This document shows positions 50,836 to 63,386 of a stretch of DNA of 64,000 bases, piece by piece. Numbering within the stretch: position 1 is the first letter of the stretch; the number at the start of each line of letters is the position of its first letter. A program made the position numbers and the translations under genes. Location of the stretch: the NCBI GenBank assembly GCA_023101725.1, contig JALJCO010003416.1, forward strand, positions 23,383 to 87,382, written 5' to 3'. This stretch comes from Atherinomorus stipes. Its lineage: Eukaryota; Chordata; Actinopteri; Atheriniformes; Atherinidae. The notes beneath the pieces are model-generated. The model was given only the letters and a program-made list of their open reading frames with translations. It was not told where the DNA came from and did no database searches.

Positions 50836-51080
50836 GCTTCCTCACTGTCTGGTGGAAAAAGCTGTCTCTGAGCCTGCTGGTTCTGGCCCGGAGACTTTGT
50901 AGCCTCCCCCTGACTGCAGCAGGGTGAGGACACTGTGGGCGGGGTGGGTGGGGTCGCCTGCCATCCTGGGCTCTGCAGGTGACTCGGGAGAGGTAAATGT
51001 TCAATAGAGAGGGGAGGACACCGATGATCCTCCCAGTCTTGGGGCAGGATGCAGTGCAGACTCCACAGCATTTTACCCTA
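50836..51080 (-). pseudogene. fish LINE ORF2 C-terminal remnant
   Basis: The minus strand encodes KCCGVCTASCPKTGRIIGVL, then PSLLNIYLSR and, after decayed sequence, SLRARTSRLRDSFFHQTVRK. The pattern 'R...RI.G..LPSL..IY..R.......HP.H........GR.Y.S.RARTSRLRDSFF.QA' is the conserved C-terminal end of an abundant fish non-LTR retrotransposon. The middle is in mixed frames and carries small deletions, so it is dead. Its 3' side (lower coordinates) stops exactly at the TTAA of the T2-type MITE, suggesting the MITE landed in or at the edge of this LINE copy. Confidence 0.65.
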
Positions 51081-51810
51081 TAGTGTAACAATGCAGCATC
51101 AGTAAGGGTTGCTTTCATTTTCACCAAAAGTACAATAAAACCATAATACAAGACATGGATGTTAAAGAATTGAATTTATGTTAAAGGTAAAACTTAAAGT
51201 GCATATTTTAAAGGCAAGAACTAGTGACTTAAAAAAAAAAATCTATGAGTTTTGGCATCCTGCTGCCATGGATGGCACCTGGGATCAAATTACAAAATTC
51301 ACTTTTTTACATCTCATGCAGAAGCAGAAACACCAGTCATCAACCATGACATGACAGTATTTGGGGTAAGAAAAGAAGATGATACAAACATGAAAAATGC
51401 AGAAAAGACTCCGAAAATACAACACCTCAGTTTCCGTAAAAGAAAAAAAAAAACATGGGTGGTGGGAGGGGCTTATCCCACCACACACACATCATGCACC
51501 ATCTGTCACTTTCTCTTCTATAAACGCTCGTATCATCCTGTCAAAGTCTACACTCATACCTATCTTTTCTTTTAGACCCCGTCTCCTTTTCACTCTCTTA
51601 CACGCACACACACACAAACACACCTCCCACACCTTTATTCCCCCTACAGTAGGGGACATTTATTCTGATTATGTTGGGCCCTGGAGATCGAAGATTGTAG
51701 TAATCAGAAAACTGGCCAGGCATCTATCACTGCAGCAACCAATCAAACAGCCGGCTCCACTGGCAGCGAATGGGAAAAATTACACACAGAAATGATTCCC
51801 ACTAGTATGT
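51081..51810. other. unassigned interval with (CA)n
   Basis: Short CA runs lie at 51480-51490 and 51603-51622. No gene is supported; the ORFs at 51252-51795 lack known motifs. Confidence 0.35.
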
Positions 51811-51811
51811 G

Positions 51812-52035
51812 TGTGTGTACTTTTGTACTTCTATTCTAGTGAGGACCAATTTTAGAAAGCCTAAAAGTATTGGAAGCGGAGTGTTACTGGCATACGCTTA
51901 GGCAAACATGACAAATGTGAGATCTGTGGGTCAGAATGAAGGTTAGGTTAAAGTAATTAATGGACTTCAAAGGCTAGAAAATGATTCTTCATCACAACTT
52001 AGTCCTCACAAGAATTAGTTCCAGTGTTTGTGTGT
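51812..52035. mobile_element. MITE with CTAGTGAGGACCAA ends within (TG)n
   Basis: GTGTGTGTACTTTTGTACTT then CTATTCTAGTGAGGACCAAT on the left pairs with AGTCCTCACAAGAATTAG on the right, which runs into TGTTTGTGTGTG. The 'TGTGAGGACC' end embedded in TG repeats is a common fish MITE type. About 220 bp, noncoding. Confidence 0.6.
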
Positions 52036-52660
52036 GTTTGTGGCTGGCTGGGGAGTGTGAGGCTATTTGTTTTAGCTGATGATAAAGGCAGCAATGTATT
52101 TGGAGAGACAGACAGGGGGGAATTAGGAGAAAGTGTATGAATGCCGGCTTAGTACCAGCATCGCTGCAGCCCAGAGGACCGGCGCGCCTCGATCTGATGC
52201 ACAAAAATACACACACAGAATACAGGAGCATTGGCAGACTATCAAACAATCACTGAAATACACATCTGATTTTCATTGACACACACAGGCGTCACACACA
52301 CCAAGGACGCAATTATCGTATGTGCATTATTACAATAGACTGGCTGCTGTCAAGGTTTGGCTAATCCCTGTTTGTGGTGAACATGATGGAGACCATGAGA
52401 TGGTAAGAGACATGAGACAGAAGGACGAGACAGGAACCAAAATAAAAGGATAGAAATGTGTCGTAGAAGCACGAGCCAAAAGTAAAAAACTGCCCGCTAT
52501 CTTTCACTGCTCTGCGTGAGTCTTGAAGGGGAATACTTGAATTTGTGCCAGCCGACCGTTGCCAGGATAATGTCAGCCTGCTGGGGTGTTTTATGTCCTA
52601 CTTTGATAACAGTATCTTGTGGCCATGAAACTTGCAGAACGCTTCGGTGGGTCTGGCTTA
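52036..52660. other. unassigned interval
   Basis: Nothing recognised with confidence. Confidence 0.3.
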
Positions 52661-52845
52661 CACATTATGGGACGGATCTACTAAGATCCAAATTGAATTT
52701 AATCAAAAATTTTGTGCAGGGCGCCGAACCACAATATGCGGGTGATTTACTACTGTAACATTAAAGGTGCTATGACAGCGGGTGTGAACTTGTTGGAAAC
52801 ACTCCTGATATAAATGAGGGTTTTGCATGTTTTGAGGTTTGCTAC

Positions 52846-52929
52846 ATGGCGAATTTCGAGAGACAACAGCGCAAAAGGAAATACAACCCTTGTAAGGTGG
52901 AGATATGGAAGAGGGAAATGAAAATATAA
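52846..52929 (+). pseudogene. Myb/SANT-like N-terminal fragment
   Basis: The 27-codon frame reads MANFERQQRKRKYNPCKV then EIWKREMKI and a stop. Myb/SANT-like DNA-binding proteins from Harbinger elements often begin with a basic 'RKRKFS..EVE.L..E' block, where the first helix starts. Here the frame stops before helix 2, so the DNA-binding domain is not preserved. The match is short and rests on pattern recognition only. Confidence 0.35.
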
Positions 52930-52982
52930 TTTAAAGTAAACTAAAGCTTTGCCAGGTTTAGTTATCATTAAGTCCCACAGTG

Positions 52983-53014
52983 ACCACTATTTAACACCCA
53001 TGTTAAATAGTGGT
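52983..53014. repeat. perfect 14-bp hairpin
   Basis: ACCACTATTTAACA (52983-52996) pairs exactly with TGTTAAATAGTGGT (53001-53014) around a 4-nt loop CCCA. Confidence 0.9.
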
Positions 53015-53475
53015 GTTTGTGTGTTGGTTGTATTGAATTCAACAATGAGAACTAATTACATTACCCTCACTGCTCATGAAAAAGTATTTTGAATCAGAGT
53101 TATGCATGTCCAGCATTGTTGCCCTCAGAGGATGAAGCCTTTTGTTCGCAAAGCTGCTGTTTGCACCTGCTTTTCAGACGTACTAAAATATACGCACAAA
53201 ACCAGCCACAAAATCGGTTTCAGGGTCGATAAATCACTTCACGAATGCGAAATTAATATACAGGTATTTACATTTTTTCCTTCCAACACATGCACATTTG
53301 CGTGTAAACGCCCCATTTTGTATATTCATTGCAGCAGATGTACCTGGACAGGATGGGCTGTGTAGGACCTTTGAAAGATGCAGCCACTTTTTGCACACTG
53401 TCAGTAGATCAGTTTGCACATTTTCTGCCTGTGCAATGAGATTGCTGACGTTTGGTTACTTTGATCGATCCAGCC

Positions 53476-56400
53476 CTGGTTGCACTGGTGCACCTACTGT
53501 AACTGTTTAATTTGGGTGTCCCCCCAAAAATGTAGGTGCGCCTCAGTTTCTGCAGCATTGCTCTCGGCATCACATTATGATACATTCTGAGAATTTGCTT
53601 TTTAACATTATGTCAACTGATGGTTATTTAAATAACTGTGAACACGAATTAGGTTTCTTGTTAACTTGACAAACTTCAGCTGTCAGTTATAAACTCCTCT
53701 GCAATACTTGTTGGACATGGTGCAGGCTGTTGGTCACTTGACGTGTCGGCAGCGAGCCTGGAAACTCAACGGCTGGAGTTAAAATAATTGAAATAAAGCT
53801 TTTTCAATAGAAAAGAATTGGAGGAGAAAGTCTTTTGCTTTTAACTGGCTTCAAAACTTCCCCTGATGGACAAAATATTGGATGTTATTTGATGAGAGCT
53901 AAGCACCTCCTGTAATTTAATCCAAGAAATGTTTTAATTTTATACATCATGATACTGACCATTGTTTTGTAATAAACTTTTCATATTTGATTTTTTTAAA
54001 ATTTCAAATACATGCATGAATATCTCTGTTAATTATAACCATGTCATCAACAAAGTTAAACACTGCAATTGAAAAATAGAAGAATAGAAGAAAAGACAGA
54101 AATATGTGTTTTTGTTTTTGTTTTCAAATCAGGGACCCGTTGAATTTCCCAGGGACCCACTCAAATTGTCACCTGTGGGTCTGAGGGACTCACTACATTG
54201 AAAACCCATCTCTGAGCTTCATGAAGCTAAATTAAACTAAACATTTCAACCTCTGAAATGGCTCATGAGGCTGTGCTGCTTCTGGAAAACATATCTTCTC
54301 TGAATTTACTTTTGATTTTATATTTGTCATGAGAACTATCAACTTAGACTTGAATTTCATGAAAGCCAGCTCCTCTTTGGGGATACTGTATCATGTGCTC
54401 TGCCATGTTTATGGCTGCTCCACCAGCCACAAACTTCAGGACCCCTCCAGGTACAACTTAAATGCTCTTTGACAGAGGCTGCTCTCGTTTTCTCGGGGTG
54501 CTCCTCCGTTTGTCAGCCAGTATATTCTCAGCTTACTGTGTCACCAGAAATGGTTGGAGCTGCAAATCATTGAATTTCTTTATTATTATTTTGGACATCT
54601 GTGTTTCTGCTTGCCACTTTGCCACTGCTAAACTTTTGAAGGAGACTTGATCCCCATCAGCTCAGGTGACGGCATTCAGAGAAGGGACACAACAGCTGGA
54701 ATAAATTCAACTCTCATCTAACTCTTCTTGTTTATTTAGCTCAAGCTCATTCCACATTTTACAAGTGACTCCATTTTCTGCGAGTCCTGGCTGTGTTGTT
54801 CTTCAGCCTAGTAGATGCCTAATGTGCGCCTGTCACAATTTCAAAGCAACATGGTGTATAACCGGATCAGTGGACCTGCCTGTAATTGCTTTTATCTCGG
54901 TGTCATTCTTTCCTGAGCTCAGGTAAGGAGAGAATGAACACGGAACATGCAGAGAGACATTTGAGGAGACAAACGTGCTACACCCAGACCTGAGAAATGC
55001 GAGGGGCACCAGTTTGACCAGTTGCACCTGACAAATTTTTGGTTGCATGTTTTTGGTCTAGAGCCCTTTTATGTGCAGGGGCCAGCCATGCAGCCGACTC
55101 GCTCTCATCCTGAATGCCAGTCGCAGGATGAGGGTCAGCGAATACACGGACAGGGCAGGTCAAACTTTATGGATTTTTCTAGCACAAGGCCCTGCGGAAT
55201 TCCTCATGGTTAAAGGACAGAATACTGACTTAGATGACGCCTGTCCAAGTATAGAGGTAAAACATGTTACATATTCTGATATCATGACTTCCTCTGATTG
55301 GAACGGCGCAAAACTGAATATAAGTTTCCCATTTTCCATGAATTTTCCTATTACCCAACTTTCATCTGTCACACAATGTTTGCTGTCTTGATATCAGAAC
55401 AATTACTGTTCTGCATGTCCACAAGTGTGTTTTGAACATAAATGATTGCAATGTGTTTTGGTGAATTGGATTCTTGATGAACCCAGCACTATGCAGATGA
55501 CTGACAGATGCTCTGCTTCCCTGAAAAAGGAAAGCTGTTTACGCTGTACCTCACTGGGTGGATGCACCCTTGTCTGAGCTGTTTACTCCCACATGTTAGA
55601 GTGCAGCATAAATACAAGAAAAAGACGCTGTAATAGGTACACAATTCTACCCGATGGATTACACAGTCATCACTTTCTATGAAGCTGGAATGAGCTCACA
55701 TATGGCAAAGCTATGGGATGTGTCTTGTATTGCAGAAGGTGCCTTTGCAGCCTGTACAAAGACAGCTGCATGCAGCTAGTAAACACTACCACATAGACAC
55801 ACACTCACAAATGCATAAAGGCTATCAGTTAAAAGCAGTGAAGTGGATGCAAGCGAGGGAGTCAGAAGGGGCCTGACTGGATTTTCTTTGGAAGTGAATG
55901 GGTTTTAATGTGTGTGTCTGTTCGACTTTGTCAGCGAGTGCTATTTTGTGTGTGTGTGTGTGCATGTGTAATCATTCTCTCCATCTGTTCGCTCTTCCTG
56001 CTTCAGATTCCAGTTATGTTTCCCTACTGTGATCCTGCTGTTGTTAGCTGTGCATCTGAGGAGCAAAGGGACACAAACACACCTATTCACTTCCTGGCTC
56101 CCCAGGTTTACAAAGCCTCATTAAGCTGCCCCCCCTCCGTAACCATGACACACACACACCTTTTGACTCAAAATACACTTATGCTCCAGCACATGTTACT
56201 AGCATCTGGTCCCCGTGTGCTGTGCCAGCGATGTCCTGTCCTGTGTGTGTGCTTGTCTTAGGAAAAAGTAAATCAAAACTGAGGCAATCATCACAGCTGG
56301 AAACATCCACTGCTTCCTTTTGTTTTTTTTTTTTTGTTTTTTTTCATTTTTTTTCCAGATAATGAAGAGTTAGGGTTAAACCAAAGAAAAACAGACTGTT

Positions 56401-57472
56401 TGTGAAATATCTAAAACAAAAATCTGGCATAAAAAGCCATCTTAAGAACAGGAATATATCTATAAATCTCACCTTTGATGTGTTCAATCCCCAGTTACCA
56501 CATAGTTAACGTCTTAGTCATTGTGTGTATGCTGGACGCTGGCTGTGTGAAAGAGAAATTGGTAGCTAGAATGGATGAATAAAGAACTATTTGACAGCTG
56601 CTGCTTTGTTCATAAGTACTTATCTACTAGTTAAAATCAAACTGAATAGCCAAGAGCTGGCAGGGAGATATTACAACAACAACTCTCAATCATTAGATAA
56701 TGATTAGTCCACAGTTATCCTTTAAACAGTCATATCCTCACATTTTTCACAAGTAAACTCTCATTGATTGTGATATGCAACACTGAGTTTCAATTAGCAG
56801 AAAGCACTTCCAAGAAAAATAAAGAAAAGCTTTGGAACTGTTGCTTTTTTTATTTAACAGTATGAATAAACTGCTATTTTGATTGAAAGACTTCTTGCTT
56901 TATTTTATATTTCTTAAATTTTGTGAAGTACAAGTAAGTCATTTTTTTATTGCTTCATGTTGTTTCAAATCAAGTCATAAGACAAGATTAATAAGACCAG
57001 AGGCAAGTTCAAGTGTTAGCCCGTGAGGCGAGGACTGAGAGTCATCTGTAAGTCATAATAGGCTTTGATTATTATTATTTTTTAGGCCATTTTAACATGA
57101 GTATTATCATCGGGAACGCGTGGCCTCAAAAAGTGGGTAAAACACCCTGATACCCAGAGGAAAATAATTTTGGAAAGGAGATCTTATAAAGGTCTCATTT
57201 ACTTCTCCTGGACAAATGTGAGATCCACATGAGACGATTGCTTCTACTGTTTCTCAAACTTGTCTCCAGATAGAAAAGTTGCACAAAATCTCAAACTAGT
57301 CGCATTTCCTGTTCTAAAGGAGATTTCAGTCATTTCTAAAATAATTCTCAAAATGTCTCCATTAAGTCTTAAATATGACTTGCAAAAGAGAGAGCTTTGA
57401 GCAGTAAAATTTTCCTCTGGGTAACGGAAAGCTAAATCTGGACTCACGGGACAATAGTACTAATTCGTTCGT
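53476..57472. other. unassigned sequence
   Basis: About 4 kb without a recognisable gene. (TG)n lies at 55934-55952. A (T)n/(G) patch lies at 56325-56358. The ORFs at 55022-55391 and 55908-56261 show no known domain. TAGCCGTTAACG-type or TTATCCTTTAA motifs (56716-56727) occur singly. Confidence 0.35.
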
Positions 57473-57694
57473 TCATTCTTCTTCAAGACCCACAATGTAA
57501 CTTTTATCAGTTTTCTGTGACGTGCCCCCACTGGCAGCTAAACTAGCATCCGTCTTGTGTCGCACCTGTACTGTGAGCTCACTCCAGCCAGCAAAGGACA
57601 GTCTTATCTTGACTCTTGTTCTGTCCCTTCCTTGCTTTCTTTTCCTCTCTTCCTCTGGTAATTCTTCCTTGCGTTTCTTTACCGAATCCGACAT
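57473..57694 (-). pseudogene. transposon-type basic ORF relic
   Basis: The frame reads MSDSVKKRKEELPEEERKRK, then QGRDRTRVKIRLSFAGWSEL, and then loses any known pattern. Fish transposon proteins often begin with a Lys/Arg/Glu-rich stretch followed by 'R.RVNIG.AF.RWR.L....GFKTD..LA.FLL'; the segments 'RTRVKIRLSFAGWSEL' and 'HKTDASLA' fit this loosely. No downstream domain is present. The surrounding sequence to about 58198 ends AGTTATCCTTTAA, whose complement TTAAAGGATAAC resembles T2/Kolobok ends, but a matching left end was not found. Confidence 0.35.
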
Positions 57695-57714
57695 GATGTG
57701 CGTTCAAAACACCC

Positions 57715-57770
57715 GCGTGTTGATACTTGCGTGTTGATACTTGCGTGTTGATACTTGCGTGTTGATACCT
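57715..57770 (+). repeat. 14-bp tandem repeat, four units
   Basis: GCGTGTTGATACTT is repeated four times head to tail with one base changed in the last unit (GCGTGTTGATACCT). Confidence 0.98.
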
Positions 57771-58310
57771 GGTTTACATCTGGTTGCTAGTGAGTGATGC
57801 GGTGCTGCAACCAATAGCCGGCTGCAACGTCACAGTTGTGTCCCGGATGGAAATCTTACATACTGCTGTTTCTGAGCCCCGGGACGCCTCTGGGCAGTGA
57901 CGGCTCAAAAATGCGCAAAATGAATGTTGGTGTGACATCAAAACATGTCGGAAACGCATATTTTTAAGGTCTGAAAGTTATTGGTGAAATGAAGGAGTTT
58001 TGCTGCAGATAATGCCTTATATAGAGACTGCCCCATCTCCGCCAATATATGGGTGTACACCCAAGGACGACTCAACGTAATTTCTACCAAAGTAGTCAAA
58101 GTGATACAGAAATTTTACTGGTGAGTAAATGCACGTATAAACTCCTAGAAATAAGGTCCAAGTAAAAAAAAAAAAGAAAGTTATCCTTTAAGACCATTGA
58201 ATCTTTTGACATGAAGACCTGAGGAAAGTATTGTTTTAAAAGGAGCTCAGAAAACCTGATGCAGACAGAAACAAACGGCAGGTTTAAGCAGCTGTATCCT
58301 AATTTTCAAG
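57771..58310. other. unassigned interval
   Basis: Nothing recognised beyond the TTAAAGGATAAC complement at 58183-58198. Confidence 0.3.
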
Positions 58311-58311
58311 G

Positions 58312-58445
58312 AAAGGCAAATTTACTTATACAGCACATTTAATGTAAAAGACAATTCAAAGTGCATTAAGAATAGTTTCAAAAATTGTCTGAATAACATT
58401 AAATTAAAGCAGCAAAATCACAATATGCACAGCCAAGAAAAAGAA
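58312..58445 (+). repeat. LINE-type 3' UTR repeat
   Basis: GGCAAATTTACTTATACAGC followed by ACATTTAATG and GACAATTCAAAGTGCATTAA is a degenerate copy of the widespread fish 'CAATTTTATTTATATAGCACATTT...CAATTCAAAGTGCTTTAC' sequence found at 3' ends of fish LINEs. A related tail type starts the LINE at 17187. Confidence 0.55.
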
Positions 58446-59399
58446 TGTTGCAGGAACTCTGAAATGTAAAATGATGCTGCTTTAGTGGCAAGCATACTGT
58501 ACTGATATTTTTTTATCCTTTATTTCTTTTCTTTTTTTAAAAAAATAGTTGCTGGTCCCGCATGCTGTGCTGCAAGAATCCTATGTGCGGGTAATTCTGA
58601 CAATTTCTCACATCTGTTATGATGTGTAACCAACAGGAAAGTTATCTGCATACAGAAGCAGCTGACTGATCAAAGTCCAACTAATGCCTGGAGTGATATT
58701 CCAAATCCAGATTAGTTGAAGTAGAGATGTGAAGGATGCCGAGCGGGACAAAAACAGGAAAAATGAGAAGGAAGTTAAACCATTTCTTCTCTTGACCATC
58801 ATGTGTGAGATCAGTCCTGTGAGGACGTTGAAGGAATCTTATTAACACGCAATATATATTGTTTGCTTGACATGAGGAACAACTCCAACATCAACTGGCA
58901 GGTAAAGACTGCAAACAGAAAAGTTAGAAGAAAGTAGCATTTTTATCCCATTTCGACTGACCTCTGTGGTTATGAGACAAATGCAGGGAGGGAGGGATTT
59001 TGGAGAATTGGGTCACAACCCTACACCAGTCCTTGGGCTGGTGGATGAGAACTCTTGGCTAGGTTATCCAGTACTCCAAGTCATGAGGATCAGCTACAAG
59101 TACACTAAAAACAAAAGCTTGTCGAACACAATTCAATCATGGCACATGTTTCCATGTAAATTGATCGTGTCAAGTGAACACATTTGGCCATTTTCCCTAA
59201 ATTACATTTAGGAATACAAATAGCGTGTCGGTCAAATCAGATGTGTTTTCTGGCAGTAATATTTGCCATTTGACCTTCTTAGGTTTTCATTTGAATAATC
59301 ACACATACCAGAAGACAGGGGGAGCCACAAAGCATGATGGGAAACACAATTTAATTCCCACATTTGTGAAAGAAGAAAAACTGTATTTGGGAAAGTCTG
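58446..59399. other. unassigned interval
   Basis: No gene or repeat that I can support. Confidence 0.3.
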
Positions 59400-59765
59400 T
59401 GACTAATTATCTAGAGAGAAGCTGTGATAGAAGCGGATTTCCAGCATATCGGTGCCTTGTTTCAGTGGTGAACCAGATCCACCAAAACCCACTTTTTCCT
59501 CATTTTCAACATTTCTGATCATTTTCAAGCCTTAGCATCCAATGTCCAGAAACAAAATTTTAACTGGTGCTATTTAAAAATCCGAATTCAGCTTTATCTC
59601 AATAATATTATGTTGAGCCTGCAGGTGCTGTGTCTAAGCGGTGAACCAGATCCATCAAAACCCCATTTATCCTCCTTATTAATGGGGATTCTGACCATTT
59701 TCCAAACTTACATTTAGAAATTTATCATAAAAACAAAGTTAGGCTGTAACTGATGCTATTTGAAA
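59400..59765 (+). repeat. degenerate tandem dimer, ~173-bp period
   Basis: GGTGAACCAGATCCACCAAA at 59467 and GGTGAACCAGATCCATCAAA at 59640 begin two related units that share further blocks, including TCATTTTCAAGCC / CCATTTTCCAAAC and GGTGCTATTTAAAA / GATGCTATTTGAAA. The same unit type occurs at 25300-25443 and 26410-26560. Confidence 0.7.
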
Positions 59766-62395
59766 TGTAAGGTGGGTGTGATGAAGATGTTTTTGAGGGG
59801 TGGGCGTTGCTGTATTTCTGTTGTGAAAATATTACATTCAAACAAAGTCCAGTTTTTTGTTGTTTTTTTTTTTTTTAACACTTTTCCAGTTTGTCAAAAG
59901 CACATACAGTGAAAATACACAGTATATATAGAAAATATCTCAGATTTTAGAAGTGCTGGAATTCAATATGTGAGGGTGCTTCAGCACCCCCAAAGAATGG
60001 GGTAAAATTGCCTAAATCCTTTTAGTTTTAAACGTTTCTCAGCCAGAGGATGTGATAGGGGACAGGAAGCTCCAGAGACCCCAAGCTTCATCCAAACCAC
60101 GTTCACTTCACTTTTTGGACAGGAGCTACCCCCTAAAGTTGGGATTTTTAAGATCAGATGACCAGAAGAAAAGTTATAAGTGTTGCTTTTTCAGCGGCGT
60201 TGGGGAGCTTGCCCAGCTGGACAAGACGGGGCCAAGTTACACTGTGTCTCCTGGTGCGTGAAAAAACCACCTCATCCTACTCTTTTTTTTATGTCTGTGA
60301 TCATGCCCGAGCCCCACACAGCAAACTGTCCCTATCCACTGCCTGCAGGCAGGGTTAACACCGTGTCTGTGTTGAAAATCTGAGTTTAAATCATTAAATT
60401 TGTGACTTCAATTTCATCAAGTCACGTGACTCAAATCACCTTTGCATCACCGTATCTTGTTAAAATGTTAACCACAAGGAAATAAGTTTCTCTTGAACTA
60501 GAGATCACATATCTTCCTTTCATCTCTTTACACCTATAACTTTACGTGGTTAATTCTTCCCACTCTCCCCACAACCGTCTCTCTGGCATGTTTACTTTCT
60601 GCTGTCAGTCTTTTAGTACTGTTCATAAAATTGGCCCAGATTGCTCCATGTACTTTCCCCAGCTGCAGAGAGTCAGTGTATTGGCATTTGTGTATATTAG
60701 CTACCAGGCAACAGTATAAATCTATATTGATGATATGGCAGCCCCTATGGGACAAGGTAGATGAGAGCCAATCCTGGAGCCTATTGACTGGTGTGGAATT
60801 GCTTTTGTAATATTGTTTAGGAAGACAGACGACTGAAGGAAACAAAAGGGGGGGGATTACAGCGCAGGTGTGATTTTTCTGTTCTTTTTGTTGTTCTATT
60901 TTTCTGAAAGAAAAAAGTACTGAAAAGGCTGAGGAGATTAGAAATATATAAAAAAATAAAATAAGAAAAAAAAAATCAATAAAAGGAAAGGAAGGGGATG
61001 TCTAAGAAAAAGAGGAAGCAGGAAGTTGAATGCAAATAATAGAAAAAGGATGCTGGATTCCAAATGAGTGGTGTGATGGATGTGGCTGTTTTCTAATGAA
61101 GGACCTTAAAGACTGTGTCAGAATTGAGTTTGAAATATGAAAGAAGAAAACTTTTCATTGATGTGTATGTTTGTATATTTGTTATCTGTTGCAGAACTCA
61201 GTAGAATCTATATATTTTTTGTTTTCTTCACAGGGAGCTGGGAAACATGATAATGAAGGAGTTTCTGTCAAGAGGAAGCTAGAGTGAAAAATCAGGCAGA
61301 CATCAGTGTTAAAACAGCAGATTTCCTGCTTAACACTTTCACGTTAAGGATACAGTAGCTCACTGTTAGTTTCTATGCTGCTTGTTTATATAAATACAGT
61401 ATTAGCAAGATGTGATGATATACGGGAAGCTTTTAAGCCTCAACTTGTACTTCTTGACAATCTATCAGACAATTTTAAAATGTCCCCTGATGGCTGCAAA
61501 CACTAAAGCAGCACATGATTATTGTAACACTTTAACACTCACTGCTCCTACAACTTGGATTGCTCATTTAGCTTTTATAAATATATCAAACACATATTGG
61601 TGAGTGTTTTTATGATGCCACTCAGACATGTCAATCATTTTCAGGCCTGGCGCCTCATCTCCTGGTTTGTCTCCGCATCCTGCTCTCAGCGTGCTTTCCA
61701 TCTGTTCTTTTTATTTTCTGCACCCTCTTCTCCCTGTCACTCTCCCGCTTTTGTGCTTTTGATGTCTCTGCTTTAATTTATTCCCCCTGATCTACATGCA
61801 GGTAAAGTTCATGCAGAGACCAGGCTTTTTTGACTAAACAGTCCCTGGAACTACTGTTGAAAGCAAGTAACAGTCGAGCACTAATATAATGTCAGAGCTA
61901 TCTTGACACGTTTGCATTCCAGCTTTCACAACATCTCAGAAAATGTGAAGATTTGGCTATTTGCTTTGATCTGTAAAAAGCTTAATCTTCAAAGCCAAAA
62001 GATGTAGTTGATTACTTGAGAGGTTACTTGAGACTCGGAGAAGTAATTCTTTGTTCTTGTAATTTTGTGTTGTTATGGAGAGAGGATATCAGAGGACTTA
62101 CTATTCAGGAGAGCAGGCCATTAAACTAGTGAATAAAGCAATGTTTTCAGAGAGTGTTCACACCAAGGTACGACATGCAAATTCCAGTTAAATGTCTCAA
62201 AGAAATCCACTGCAAGTTGGATATGTCAGATCTCAAACATTCTGTGTATTTAAAATAAACTTTGAATGTTAAAGTTTTATACTGTATAGGTCTAATTCTT
62301 ACAACAAAGTTAGCTTCACACCATTTCATCTGGTTTAGGTTTAGTGAGACCGTCCTTTCTTTTCCACGTGGGCACTGACCCAAACCTACACCAGG
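59766..62395. other. unassigned sequence
   Basis: No gene or transposon is supported. An A-rich patch is at 60948-60990 and poly(T) at 59863-59877. Confidence 0.35.
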
Positions 62396-62398
62396 GCG

Positions 62399-62585
62399 AT
62401 AGACTAAGTCCTACGAGAGCCGCAGCCCAGCAGGTTTTCAATCCATCATTGCTGCAACACACAGGACTCACATTAGAAGGATCCAGCAGCCTATAAGTTT
62501 CTGCACAGTGAATTATTACTCTGAGTCAGGTGTGTTGGAGAGGGGGTGCACTGAAAACCTGCAGAGTTGCTATGTTGAGTAGCCC
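62399..62585. mobile_element. MITE with CAGCAGGTTTTCA blocks
   Basis: AGCCCAGCAGGTTTTCAATC on the left is inverted relative to CACTGAAAACCTGCAGAGTT on the right. GTCAGGTGTGTTGGAGAGGG near 62525 pairs with GCTGCAACACACAGGACTCA near 62450. This is the layout of a common fish MITE of about 190 bp related in style to the one at 41649. Terminal bases are degraded. Confidence 0.65.
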
Positions 62586-63194
62586 TGCTCTACATAATTT
62601 TTTTTATTTGGGTGATATTTATATATTTGAATAGTGACAGAGGGGGTAAAACAGGTTCCAGATCCAGAGTCGGAGGTGCCAGAATGGATTCCTGCTAGAT
62701 CCAGCTCAAATTAAGCCCTGAAATTGAGTATTTTTTTCTTCCCCAAGACAAAATCTAACCACATCTGGTGAGTAGATCCATCTTTCAGTACAAGTAAACT
62801 CCCACAGCAAATGCTGATTGTTACCTGTCTCATTGAAAGTCTTCCAGCAGGCTCTTCACTTCCTGGGATAGTTTAGGATTCTTGGAGTCTCTCTGAAATA
62901 AAGTGGGTGTTTTGCTACGATGCTGCGCACACGTATTTGGGGCTTCAAGGCCCTGCAGGCTACCTGATTTTATTCTAATCTCTCTAAGAAAAATACTTTC
63001 TATGCAGTATATTATGCGGTAAAAGAGTTAATATTATGAAAATAAATCACTCATTGATTGTGTATATGCATGAATCCAGGCCTGGTCTCTGTCATGACGT
63101 TCTTCTCATGCCAATGGAGTTCATTCTACAGAAGTTCTGGTTTCCAATCAGGCACTCACAGCGCTTCCTAACGAGGAGCACCCTCCCCTAGCGC
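62586..63194. other. unassigned interval
   Basis: Nothing recognised. Confidence 0.3.
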
Positions 63195-63386
63195 GTGCAC
63201 GGCAGCACTTGTAAACAGAAATGCATGGCGTCTATCGACGGGAAAGTCGCTAAACCTCCGCTGGCTGTTACTGCTGATACAGCAAAACAGCCTGAAAGGA
63301 TCAAAACTAGCATGGCTAGTTTGGCTTTATTTTATTGCAGAAAATGGAACGACGGCGAGCTGGATAGATTGCAACGGGGCTGTTAA
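63195..63386 (+). other. unassigned 63-codon ORF in CpG-rich DNA
   Basis: From the internal Met the frame reads MASIDGKVAKPPLAVTADTA, then KQPERIKTSMASLALFYCRK and ends LQRGC. The surrounding 63170-63400 is richer in CpG than its flanks, as are several transposon 5' regions in this window. I do not recognise the peptide. It could be the start of a transposon protein or chance; no splice or promoter evidence was found. Confidence 0.2.

Larger units (their letters stand above)
52665..53475 (+). mobile_element. Harbinger-like element with Myb/SANT-like ORF trace
   Basis: The left side has GGGACGGATCTACTAAGATC and ATATGCGGGTGATTTACTA, the right side AAAACCAGCCACAAAATCGG, motifs I associate with fish Harbinger elements carrying a Myb/SANT-like gene. 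The short frame at 52846-52929 starts such a protein. A 14-bp hairpin lies at 52983-53014. Boundaries are approximate; ends and target duplication were not resolved. Confidence 0.4.
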